Positions 28,653 to 35,354 of a DNA stretch of 50,225 bases are shown in pieces; the stretch's first letter is position 1; every line of letters starts with the position of its first letter. The DNA is from a virus. Both the position numbers and the translations under genes were made by a program. The notes under the pieces were generated by a model, which did no database searches, had not been told where the DNA came from, and saw only the letters and a program-made list of their open reading frames with translations. The stretch covers positions 1-50,225 of IMG/VR virus record IMGVR_UViG_3300032249_000712; one strand, written 5' to 3'.

Positions 28653-28826
28653 CTACTTTCTGTTGTCGGTTGAATAAAATCCGCTACCGTTAAAAATTGC
28701 AGCAGGAGCACTCCATAACTTTTGCATAGACTCACTACAGCATACTGGATCTCTATCATCACCGATTGATTTTTCAAATTCAATTTGTGAGGAACAAATA
28801 GAGCATTTGTAGTCGTACCTAGGCAT
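28653..28826 (-). CDS. FmdB-type zinc-ribbon protein, 57 aa
   Basis: MPRYDYKCSICSSQIEFEKS followed by CC and AAIFNGSGFYSTD matches the FmdB regulatory-protein zinc ribbon, with the usual ending. It is about half the length of chromosomal FmdB. The start follows AAGGAGAGTTT and a promoter at 28851. The 82-aa frame at 28634-28882 on the same strand is a shadow. Confidence 0.75.
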   Translation of the reverse strand: MPRYDYKCSICSSQIEFEKSIGDDRDPVCCSESMQKLWSAPAAIFNGSGFYSTDNRK

Positions 28827-28850
28827 AAACTCTCCTTAAATTCTACTACA

Positions 28851-28879
28851 AGTATATCAAATAATAGGCAGTTTTGCAA
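28851..28879 (-). promoter_or_regulatory. Promoter for the FmdB-like gene
   Basis: On the minus strand TTGCAA (28874-28879), 17-bp spacer, TATACT (28851-28856). A TAGGCA/TGCCTA hairpin overlaps the -35 and spacer, possibly an operator or a terminator of the HSP20 unit. Confidence 0.6.
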
Positions 28880-28900
28880 CATGCCTAGGTTGTTGTTGTT

Positions 28901-29317
28901 TTATTTTATTTTAATTACTTTAGGTTTTTTGTCTTCAGGAATAACACGAACAATATTAATTGTCAGCATTCCGTCTTTTAGTTCTGCACTAGAGACTTCC
29001 ATATATTCACCAAGAGCAAAAGATCGTACAAACTTACGACCAGCAATTCCTTTGTGAACTATTTCAGCATCTGTGACCTCAATAATTTCACCTTTAATTA
29101 CAAGGGTTCCATTATCTACTGAAACATTAATATCTTCTTTAGTAAATCCTGCGATAGCAACGGATAAACGGTATGTATCTTCATCTAGTTTCAGAAGATC
29201 ATACGGAGGATACGATTGTGAATTTACTTTATGTGCTGTATTTAAACGGCCTAACTCTCTGTTAAACCCAATAAAAAAAGGATCATTGAATAGATCCATT
29301 GCAAACTGTGTTACCAT
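28901..29317 (-). CDS. Small heat-shock protein, HSP20/IbpA family, 138 aa
   Basis: An alpha-crystallin domain: YPPYDLLKLDEDTYRLSVAI, then GFTKEDINVSVDNGTLVIKG and ELKDGMLTINIVR, which includes the GxLxI-like element of the family. HSP20 proteins are ATP-independent chaperones; phage copies, known in cyanophages, may help virion assembly or stress tolerance. AAAGGGGAATAAA precedes the start. Confidence 0.9.
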   Translation of the reverse strand: MVTQFAMDLFNDPFFIGFNRELGRLNTAHKVNSQSYPPYDLLKLDEDTYRLSVAIAGFTKEDINVSVDNGTLVIKGEIIEVTDAEIVHKGIAGRKFVRSFALGEYMEVSSAELKDGMLTINIVRVIPEDKKPKVIKIK

Positions 29318-29398
29318 TTTATTCCCCTTTCAAGCGAATAAGTTATTGTATCCCCAATTGGCAGATACATAATAATTATATCATATTTCTATTGTGGG

Positions 29399-30193
29399 CT
29401 AATTATTTAAGTATTTTTTATGCATAAAATTAGCCCAGTACTCATTAAATCCTGTTCCAAAATGAAGTCCATCTCTGGCGTATATTGCATATTGACTTTT
29501 ATTTTCTTTTTTATGCTCATAAACAAAACTTAAAAGATTGTCTTCATTTATTTTATAAAATGTTTTTTTAAAATTATCCGACAATTGATTTTCTGTATTT
29601 TTACTCCAAGAAAAAGAATATAATTTTATGTTGTTTGAATTGCAATATTGTTCTAACATTAGGTAATACTGGTAAACCAATAATCCTAAAACTGGGATTG
29701 ACTCATCATTATATTCAGAATCAATTAGTCTATCTTCATAACTGTAAAATCTTGTTAAATCTGGCATATTAAAAAATATGATATCTGGGTTTCCGTATTC
29801 GCTAAAATATTTGAACATATTTGTTACTTGACCCAAAATTGAAGTTCCTGCAATTGATAAATTAAAATATCCAGAGCATTCTTCTTTATTGTGTATTTTT
29901 TTATATAAAATATTTGACCACATCTCTTTTTTAAGTAAAGAGTACCCCCATGTTTCTGAACATCCAGTAAACAAAATATGCAGACCTTTGTGTGTTTTTA
30001 TAAAATTATCTGATCTAAACCCCAAAAAATTTATTTCTTCTAATGGAACACACTCATTCTCTTTTTTAAATTTTTCAGGCCAATTTGAATATTCAGAAAC
30101 TTTTGACCTTGGAATTTTTTCAAAAAAAATTTCATCATTTTTTAAATTAAAAGAAAAATTTCTTGTTGGATACATTAAAAATTTTTTATTCAT
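29399..30193 (-). CDS. SGNH-hydrolase-like protein A, 264 aa
   Basis: The SGNH blocks are present: ILFTGCSETWGYS (block I, Ser79 in GCSE 77-80), NLSIAGTSILG (block II), FFNMPDLTRFY (block III) and DGLHFGTG near the C-terminus (block V, D-x-x-H). SGNH enzymes cleave or transfer acyl groups, often on glycans. It is a paralogue of the gene at 32502. It is AT-rich and lies just downstream of two tRNAs, like a recently acquired accessory gene. Confidence 0.7.
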   Translation of the reverse strand: MNKKFLMYPTRNFSFNLKNDEIFFEKIPRSKVSEYSNWPEKFKKENECVPLEEINFLGFRSDNFIKTHKGLHILFTGCSETWGYSLLKKEMWSNILYKKIHNKEECSGYFNLSIAGTSILGQVTNMFKYFSEYGNPDIIFFNMPDLTRFYSYEDRLIDSEYNDESIPVLGLLVYQYYLMLEQYCNSNNIKLYSFSWSKNTENQLSDNFKKTFYKINEDNLLSFVYEHKKENKSQYAIYARDGLHFGTGFNEYWANFMHKKYLNN

Positions 30194-30215
30194 AATAAAA
30201 GGATATCACAAGTCG

Positions 30216-30287
30216 TACCCCCAAGGGGAATTGAACCCCTGTTGCCACCGTGAAAGGGTGGTGTCATAACCACTAGACCATGAGGGC
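30216..30287 (-). tRNA. tRNA-Glu (TTC)
   Basis: A cloverleaf read on the minus strand. Acceptor GCCCTCA/TGGGGGT with G:U pairs as in actinobacterial tRNA-Glu. Anticodon loop CTTTCAC gives TTC between CACC arms. The T-arm is AGGGG-TTCAATT-CCCCT. Discriminator A; no encoded CCA. Confidence 0.93.
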
Positions 30288-30291
30288 ATGG

Positions 30292-30363
30292 AGCGAAAGA
30301 CGAGATTTGAACTCGCAACATCTACCTTGGCAAGGTAGTACTCTACCATTGAGTTACTTTCGC
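30292..30363 (-). tRNA. tRNA-Gly (GCC)
   Basis: A cloverleaf on the minus strand with acceptor GCGAAAG/CTTTCGC, D-stem ACTC/GAGT, anticodon stem CTACC/GGTAG with loop TTGCCAA (anticodon GCC), and T-arm GCGAG-TTCAAAT-CTCGT. It lies five bases upstream of tRNA-Glu, so the two form one unit. Confidence 0.93.
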
Positions 30364-30373
30364 AACACTTATA

Positions 30374-30988
30374 TTATTTAACCCAACCACCAAGCAAAGA
30401 AATTAATGTTTGAATTTTAGAGTTGAGCAACTGTAGTCCAGAATTCTGTACAGACTCTTGAATCTGAACACCTGTTTGTCTATTTCCAAAATCTAAAGAC
30501 TCAGTAATGTTATTTTTATTTACAGAAACAGAAGCAGAAGTTTCTTCTTTATAGCCATATGCAAAGCCAAGTCTTGTAAATAAGTTGTCGCCAATAGTAT
30601 CTGAGTATTTAAATTGTGTTGTTGCTCCACCATTAATTGTTGCAGATGAAGTAACAGTTTCTCCATTTTCTTTTTCAGAAATTGAATTTACGACTGTTCT
30701 ATTGTCTGTCATTGTAAAAGTTCCAGAATTGGAATCATAAGTTGTAGTTCCTGGACCCTGCCAAAATCCACCACGATTTTCACCTGTTACAGGATCGGCT
30801 GCAACCTGTGGAACAACAGTTTGTCCTGCAAAAGTTCCTCCAGCACATGCACTACCACAGACAATAATGTTTGTAACATTTCCATTTGCATCAAGTACTG
30901 CATATGTTGGGTCTGCACTGGCAGAAGAAACATTTAATGCTAATAAAATTGTTGCAAGTAATACAAAAACGTTTAAATTTTTTTTCAT
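30374..30988 (-). CDS. Exported hypothetical protein, 204 aa
   Basis: The start at 30988 follows AAGGAGTAAA and gives a Sec signal peptide, MKKNLNVFVLLATILLALNV, with cleavage near SASA. The mature part is Ser/Thr/Gly-rich beta structure with a Cys pair (IIVCGSACAGG) and ends in a helix (LQLLNSKIQTLISLLGGWVK) resembling the end of the 539-aa exported protein. I do not recognise a family. A strong promoter at 31044-31072 drives it and the tRNAs. Confidence 0.65.
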   Translation of the reverse strand: MKKNLNVFVLLATILLALNVSSASADPTYAVLDANGNVTNIIVCGSACAGGTFAGQTVVPQVAADPVTGENRGGFWQGPGTTTYDSNSGTFTMTDNRTVVNSISEKENGETVTSSATINGGATTQFKYSDTIGDNLFTRLGFAYGYKEETSASVSVNKNNITESLDFGNRQTGVQIQESVQNSGLQLLNSKIQTLISLLGGWVK

Positions 30989-31043
30989 TTTACTCCTTAG
31001 TTTTTTATTATTTTTATTACTAACTGACATTTGCCATATATAA

Positions 31044-31072
31044 ATCATACACCCTTGATCTATTTCTGTCAA
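31044..31072 (-). promoter_or_regulatory. Strong promoter for the exported protein and tRNAs
   Basis: On the minus strand TTGACA (31067-31072), 17-bp spacer, TATGAT (31044-31049). It begins just after the carbamoyltransferase stop. Confidence 0.7.
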
Positions 31073-31076
31073 ATAA

Positions 31077-32501
31077 CTACCTAATAATCTTGTTATTATA
31101 ATATTTTTCCCATAAATAAATATCATTCTCATCGTTAAGCAAGGGCTGCCCTTTAATGTTTAAACTAGTATTAAGCAAAACTGGTACTCCAGTTATCTTA
31201 TAAAATTTTTCAAGAACAGTCCACAGCCCCAAATGCTGACTTTTACTTACAGTTTGAACTCTAGATGTTCCGTCAGCATGAACAACGGACGGTATCTTTT
31301 CTGGTTTTAAACATTTTACTGTATATTGCATATATGGACTTTCAAAATTCATATCAAACCATTCTGACGCATACTCTGCCATAATTACTGGAGCAAAGGG
31401 TCTAAAAAGTTCTCTTTGTTTAATTAGATTAACTTTGTCTTTGATTAACGGATCTCTTGGGTCGGCAAGGATACTTCTATTGCCTAATGCTCTTGGACCA
31501 TACTCTGCTTTTCCTGTTGCCACTGCAACAATTCCATCTTTTAATATACCGTCAATTATTTTGTCAACTGGATATTTTCCGCCTAAATCGTAACCTAAAT
31601 ATGGGTGTTTCCATTCAATATGTTTTTTATATAGCGCTGCTGCTGCACCTAAAGAACTACCAGCATCACCTGGGTTTGGCATAATCCAAATTTTGTTAAA
31701 AATATTCCATAGCAATGTATTTGCTGAAGAGTTTAAGGCACATCCACCCATAAACACTAAATTACTTTTACCACTTATTTTTTTTGCCATAAGCATAAAG
31801 TCTTTAAGTCTTTTTTCATACACAACTTGAACTGCTGCTGCTATGTCAAACTTATCTTGTTCTGATTTAATCCATCCCCAATCATTTATTCCTTTATGAA
31901 AATTATATTTTTGTTTATTATATAAAGGAAAATATTCATTAACTTTTTTATAGTGCTTTTCCCAGTTTCCGTAAGCAGCCATACCCATCATAATGTACTC
32001 TTCTTGATTTGGCATAAGGCCTATTAATTGTGTAAATGCTGAATAAAATAATCCAAAACTTACTGGATAATCTTGTTTATATTTTAAGGTTATTTTTTCG
32101 CCTTCTCCCGTCCAAATTGTAGAAGTGTTATATTCACCAATTGCATCAAGAACCACTATTACAGAATCATTGAAGGGGCTAGTGTAGTAACCTGCACATG
32201 CATGAGAATAATGATGGCTAAATGATTTTCTAGGAACTCCTGATAAATTAAAACGGGGCTTCCATTCTCCAGAACCACCTTTTAAAAATAGCCTAGAGGC
32301 TTTTAGAAGCGGTTTTTCGTAGTAGGCTATGTAATCTGGCATTCCATACTGCAAGGCATCTTTTATTAAACTATCATTTATATACCAATCATTTTTTTGT
32401 TTGCTATATCTTTCAGCATGACCAGAAAAAAGAATTTTTTCATTTTTAATTAATGACAGCGATGCATCGTGAGATGTTTCATTGACGCCAAGAATAATCA
32501 T
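31077..32501 (-). CDS. NodU/CmcH/TobZ-type carbamoyltransferase, 474 aa
   Basis: The N-terminal ASKHA-like domain opens MIILGVNETSHDASLSLI and holds the metal-binding HHxxHA motif (SHHYSHACAGYY, H96-A101). The C-terminal YrdC-like domain has EYGPRALGNRSILADPRDP. The length fits the family, somewhat short of 550. These enzymes use carbamoyl phosphate and ATP to carbamoylate a hydroxyl, often on a sugar (NodU, TobZ). It lies between two SGNH genes, so a glycan target is likely. Its start is one base from the SGNH stop. Confidence 0.88.
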   Translation of the reverse strand: MIILGVNETSHDASLSLIKNEKILFSGHAERYSKQKNDWYINDSLIKDALQYGMPDYIAYYEKPLLKASRLFLKGGSGEWKPRFNLSGVPRKSFSHHYSHACAGYYTSPFNDSVIVVLDAIGEYNTSTIWTGEGEKITLKYKQDYPVSFGLFYSAFTQLIGLMPNQEEYIMMGMAAYGNWEKHYKKVNEYFPLYNKQKYNFHKGINDWGWIKSEQDKFDIAAAVQVVYEKRLKDFMLMAKKISGKSNLVFMGGCALNSSANTLLWNIFNKIWIMPNPGDAGSSLGAAAALYKKHIEWKHPYLGYDLGGKYPVDKIIDGILKDGIVAVATGKAEYGPRALGNRSILADPRDPLIKDKVNLIKQRELFRPFAPVIMAEYASEWFDMNFESPYMQYTVKCLKPEKIPSVVHADGTSRVQTVSKSQHLGLWTVLEKFYKITGVPVLLNTSLNIKGQPLLNDENDIYLWEKYYNNKIIR

Positions 32502-33302
32502 TTAATTTTGTTTTTCTAAATATTTATTATAAATAAAATTTGACCAGTAAGTATGTGCACCTGTTCCCCTGTGCATATTATCTCTTGCTACATCAAAAAA
32601 CTTATTATTATCTTTTTGTTTTAACAAAAATAAATTATTTAACATATCTTCTTCATCTATATAATAAAAAGTTTTAAAATTATATTTTTTAAAGGTTGTG
32701 TTTACTGATTCATAAATTTTTTCTATATTGTTTTTTAAAAAATGTTGATCATAATTATCCCAAGTAAATGAAAATAGTTTGATATTATTACTATTACAAT
32801 ATTGCTCTAGCATTAAATAATAATTATAAAATGTTAGTTTTTCTATATGATGAATTTTACTTAGACCTAGGTTTTCTGTTATTCTATATTGTTTATCATT
32901 TTCATTAAAATTAAAGAATCTACTTTGATTTGGTAAATTAATAAAAATTAAATCTGGGTTTCCAAATTTTTTACAATATTTAAAAATGTTTAAAATGGAG
33001 TTAATAATATTATTTCCACCTAAACCAACATTAAAATATCCAGAAGTTTTTTCTATTTCATTTATTTTATTGTAAACTTTATAAGCCCAAACTTCTTCTT
33101 TTTTTAAACCAACTCCATATGTATTAGAGCATCCAGAAAAAAGCACATGTTTGCCTTTATGGTTTGTTGTAAATTCATCGCAACGATAACTCTGAGAGTT
33201 TACCTTATAATCTGAGCCATCTTCTTTTTCTATACTATGTGTGTCAAGTTCTTCAGAAAATCCTTGTATTGGGTGCCACCAATTAAAATTATCAATAGAC
33301 AT
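32502..33302 (-). CDS. SGNH-hydrolase-like protein B, 266 aa
   Basis: A paralogue of the gene at 29399: HVLFSGCSNTYGVGL (block I), NVGLGGNNIINS (II), IFINLPNQSRFF (III) and DNMHRGTGAHTYW (V). The catalytic Ser and the Asp/His pair are kept. Both proteins end with the same -GTG-YW-NF- motif, unusual for the family. It sits directly before the carbamoyltransferase, presumably acting on the same glycan. Confidence 0.7.
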   Translation of the reverse strand: MSIDNFNWWHPIQGFSEELDTHSIEKEDGSDYKVNSQSYRCDEFTTNHKGKHVLFSGCSNTYGVGLKKEEVWAYKVYNKINEIEKTSGYFNVGLGGNNIINSILNIFKYCKKFGNPDLIFINLPNQSRFFNFNENDKQYRITENLGLSKIHHIEKLTFYNYYLMLEQYCNSNNIKLFSFTWDNYDQHFLKNNIEKIYESVNTTFKKYNFKTFYYIDEEDMLNNLFLLKQKDNNKFFDVARDNMHRGTGAHTYWSNFIYNKYLEKQN

Positions 33303-33378
33303 ATTTTCTTTTTTTTTCTTGTTTTTTTATTTTTTTAATGTAAAAATATTTTTTAACTTTATATATAATATTTTTCAT
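33292..33378 (-). CDS. Possible 28-aa Lys/Tyr-rich peptide
   Basis: The frame overlaps the peptidase stop by ATGA and runs into the start of the SGNH gene. It encodes a very basic, low-complexity peptide (MKNIIYKVKKYFYIKKIKKQ) from a homopolymeric A/T stretch. The overlap pattern is its only support; it may be non-coding. Confidence 0.3.
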   Translation of the reverse strand: MKNIIYKVKKYFYIKKIKKQEKKRKYVY

Positions 33379-33905
33379 ATACTCACCACGTCAATTGGAC
33401 CCATACAGGTAGGACTAAATTTTATTGCTGCACTTATTGCCCCAACAACACGATTACGAGGATTTTTAGATTTTTCCGTAGCCGACAAGTATCCATAAGC
33501 ATATTCTGCTCCTGACCCCATTGCTAAATAATCTAAATTATATTTTGATAACGACATATCAATAGCGTTATGCTCATATATTTGACCCTTAATACAAATA
33601 ATAAGACCTAGATCTCCTTCTTTGGTTGTATCTATCCACCAGTCATCGTAAAAACTTCTAAGTTGTTTAACAAACTTAGTCTGCATAAATTTATCTAAAT
33701 CCTTTATGTCTGGAACATATGGATTAAAATTGTAACGAATACGTTCGCCGTCTAAAGAACCAGCATATCCAATTAAATATGGACCAAGTTTCCAAACCTT
33801 TGGTGCTGTTAAAGAAAGAATTGTATTATCATCTGAGGCACCACGATCACCAGCCATATATATTTTATTTGTTAATTGATCACGCACAACAGCAAGTACG
33901 GTCAT
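33375..33905 (-). CDS. Proteasome/HslV-like Ntn peptidase, 176 aa
   Basis: The sequence begins M-TVLAVVRDQ, so Met removal would expose a catalytic Thr1. IYMAGDRGA gives the Asp (D20) and APKVWKLG the Lys (K36), matching proteasome D17/K33 with two extra residues between strands. LAMGSGAEYAYG matches the conserved GSG-x-YA. These are the active-site features of proteasome beta and HslV subunits, which assemble into peptidase barrels. No ATPase partner is visible. The gene has its own strong promoter and a GAGGGGG ribosome-binding site. Confidence 0.82.
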   Translation of the reverse strand: MTVLAVVRDQLTNKIYMAGDRGASDDNTILSLTAPKVWKLGPYLIGYAGSLDGERIRYNFNPYVPDIKDLDKFMQTKFVKQLRSFYDDWWIDTTKEGDLGLIICIKGQIYEHNAIDMSLSKYNLDYLAMGSGAEYAYGYLSATEKSKNPRNRVVGAISAAIKFSPTCMGPIDVVSI

Positions 33906-33931
33906 GCATTCCCCCTCAGAGTATAACTTTA

Positions 33932-33960
33932 ATTATATCAAAGCATTATTGCTTAGTCAA
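33932..33960 (-). promoter_or_regulatory. Strong promoter for the proteasome-like gene
   Basis: On the minus strand TTGACT (33955-33960), 17-bp spacer, TATAAT (33932-33937), in the gap after the endolysin gene. Confidence 0.7.
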
Positions 33961-33966
33961 ACACCC

Positions 33967-34542
33967 TTATTTAATATTTTGACCACATGCTGAGCATGTT
34001 TTTGTTTTAGTTGAAGGTTTTTTTGCTGCATTTGCAGGAGCAGAACCAAACTTAGGTCTACCAAACCCTACAATTGAAACCATAATTCCTTTTTTATTTT
34101 TCTTAAAGGCACGAAGTTTCTTACAAACCTCTCCACCATTACGTTGACTACCCTTTGGATCTCCTGAAGTATTTCCTTCAACACACCAGACTGTTCCATC
34201 TCCATTGTCTGCTACTACTATTGCTACGTGGCTAATTCTATCTACCCCGTCAGATGGGAAATCAAAGTATGCAATATCGCCTGGTTCTGGATCTGCTAAA
34301 TCACCATCAATCCATGAGTTTGCTTTTTTAAATGCTTGTGCACCACCAGGAGTGTAAACGGTATTTGGAATTTTTACCCCAGCCTCATTGCCACACCAGT
34401 TAACGAATGATCCACACCATGGTTGAAAATCTGCTTTAGTAAACTTACCATACTTGGTTTCGTTATCTTTAGGACCTTCAACAGTTCCTACTTCTGCAGT
34501 GGCAACCTCAATAAGACGTGCTGCTGTACCTTGCTCCGCCAT
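33967..34542 (-). CDS. CHAP-domain endolysin, 191 aa
   Basis: A CHAP amidase/peptidase: PWCGSFVNWCGNEAG holds the catalytic Cys, and DRISHVAIVV the His, with PEPGDIAYFDF between, typical of the family. It cleaves peptidoglycan peptide bonds at lysis. The C-terminus is a short linker and CSACGQNIK, half of a zinc ribbon, perhaps a wall-binding tag. No signal peptide is visible, so it needs a holin. The start overlaps the stop of the membrane-protein gene. Confidence 0.85.
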   Translation of the reverse strand: MAEQGTAARLIEVATAEVGTVEGPKDNETKYGKFTKADFQPWCGSFVNWCGNEAGVKIPNTVYTPGGAQAFKKANSWIDGDLADPEPGDIAYFDFPSDGVDRISHVAIVVADNGDGTVWCVEGNTSGDPKGSQRNGGEVCKKLRAFKKNKKGIMVSIVGFGRPKFGSAPANAAKKPSTKTKTCSACGQNIK

Positions 34543-34946
34543 TATTTATCCCAGTTTGCATCAACAGGTTGTTCCTCTGGCATTGCGCCATCAGGCTTGT
34601 TTAGTCTCCGTGCTTTTGCTTCATCAATTTCTGATTCAAGTTTTTTATCTGCTAATGTATTTTTAGAATCCATTTCTTTGTTAGACAACTGTGCATCCAT
34701 AATATCTTTTGCACCAGATTGACCAATTAAAATACCTGCAAGTGTTCCAGTAATAAATGTTGCTACGCTACCAAGAACATTAAAAAACATTTTGTCGTTT
34801 TCGGATTGACCGTTTAGTGGTTGCTCAACAAAAACGAGGGCATATAAAATACCCATTGTTGTAAAGAATAAAATTGCTCCTAAAGTAAGACCTAAAACAA
34901 ACTTTAATAAACCATCTAGTTCTGCTTGCGTCCTTCTTTTACTCAT
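34542..34946 (-). CDS. Two-helix membrane protein, holin-like, 134 aa
   Basis: Two membrane helices (about residues 15-37, GLTLGAILFFTTMGILYALVF with its neighbours, and 50-75) precede a charged helical tail. Holins often show this two-helix layout. It lies immediately upstream of the CHAP endolysin and overlaps it, which is the best reason to call it holin-like. A second holin candidate is at 21405. Confidence 0.55.
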   Translation of the reverse strand: MSKRRTQAELDGLLKFVLGLTLGAILFFTTMGILYALVFVEQPLNGQSENDKMFFNVLGSVATFITGTLAGILIGQSGAKDIMDAQLSNKEMDSKNTLADKKLESEIDEAKARRLNKPDGAMPEEQPVDANWDK

Positions 34947-35124
34947 TGTTAGTTTCCTTTACTAAATCTTTTGTGCATGTACCGTTTGATTCACAAATTG
35001 GCGGATTGCATGCTGCTTCTTTCCAGTTTGCTGGGTCTTGACAGGAATACCTGTAGCGACTTGAACAAGCAGAAAGGCTTATTACAAGTATACCGCAAAG
35101 TAGGGCTGACGTCAATCTTTTCAT
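34939..35124 (-). CDS. Small lipoprotein, 61 aa
   Basis: MKRLTSALLCGILVISLSAC ends in a lipobox (L-S-A-C, Cys20), so the mature protein would be lipid-anchored outside the membrane. Six further Cys in about 40 residues suggest disulfides. Position in the lysis module and size recall the outer spanin or a superinfection-exclusion lipoprotein; neither is proven. A -10-like TATAAT lies six bases before the ATG. Confidence 0.65.
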   Translation of the reverse strand: MKRLTSALLCGILVISLSACSSRYRYSCQDPANWKEAACNPPICESNGTCTKDLVKETNNE

Positions 35125-35179
35125 ACTAATATTATACTATACATTAAAGAATGAATTATAGTATTATTAGATAAGACTA

Positions 35180-35353
35180 TTAGTCTTCTTTACGAATTCC
35201 TATGGTTGCAAACCATATGGCTACTGATATTAGGGTTACATACCCTACTACCGTCTTTGCGCTTCCCTCTAAAACCACCCATGCTACAAAGAAACCAAGA
35301 AATGTAAAGTTTTCGTTTAAGGCTGCCATGCCCCATTCTCTTAACTTTTTCAT
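35180..35353 (-). CDS. Membrane protein, 57 aa
   Basis: The start at 35353 is supported by GAAGGAG, a ribosome-binding site lying inside the last codons of the 874-aa gene. MKKLREWGMAALNENFTFLG is followed by two hydrophobic segments (FFVAWVVLEGSA and VGYVTLISVAIWFATIGI). It is a small membrane protein of unknown role in the lysis module. Confidence 0.6.
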   Translation of the reverse strand: MKKLREWGMAALNENFTFLGFFVAWVVLEGSAKTVVGYVTLISVAIWFATIGIRKED

Positions 35354-35354
35354 T

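Noticed and set aside
28634-28882. 82-aa leftward frame
   Set aside because: The FmdB-type zinc ribbon in another frame of the same strand explains the DNA, with a proper ribosome-binding site and promoter.
34423-34722. Plus-strand frames over the lysis genes
   Set aside because: They are antisense shadows of the CHAP endolysin and the membrane protein; their translations are Ser/Leu-rich with no family features.
35125-35179. AAGACTATTAGTCTT palindrome as a terminator
   Set aside because: The stem is AT-rich and weak and no T-run follows on the minus strand; a regulatory site is possible but unsupported.
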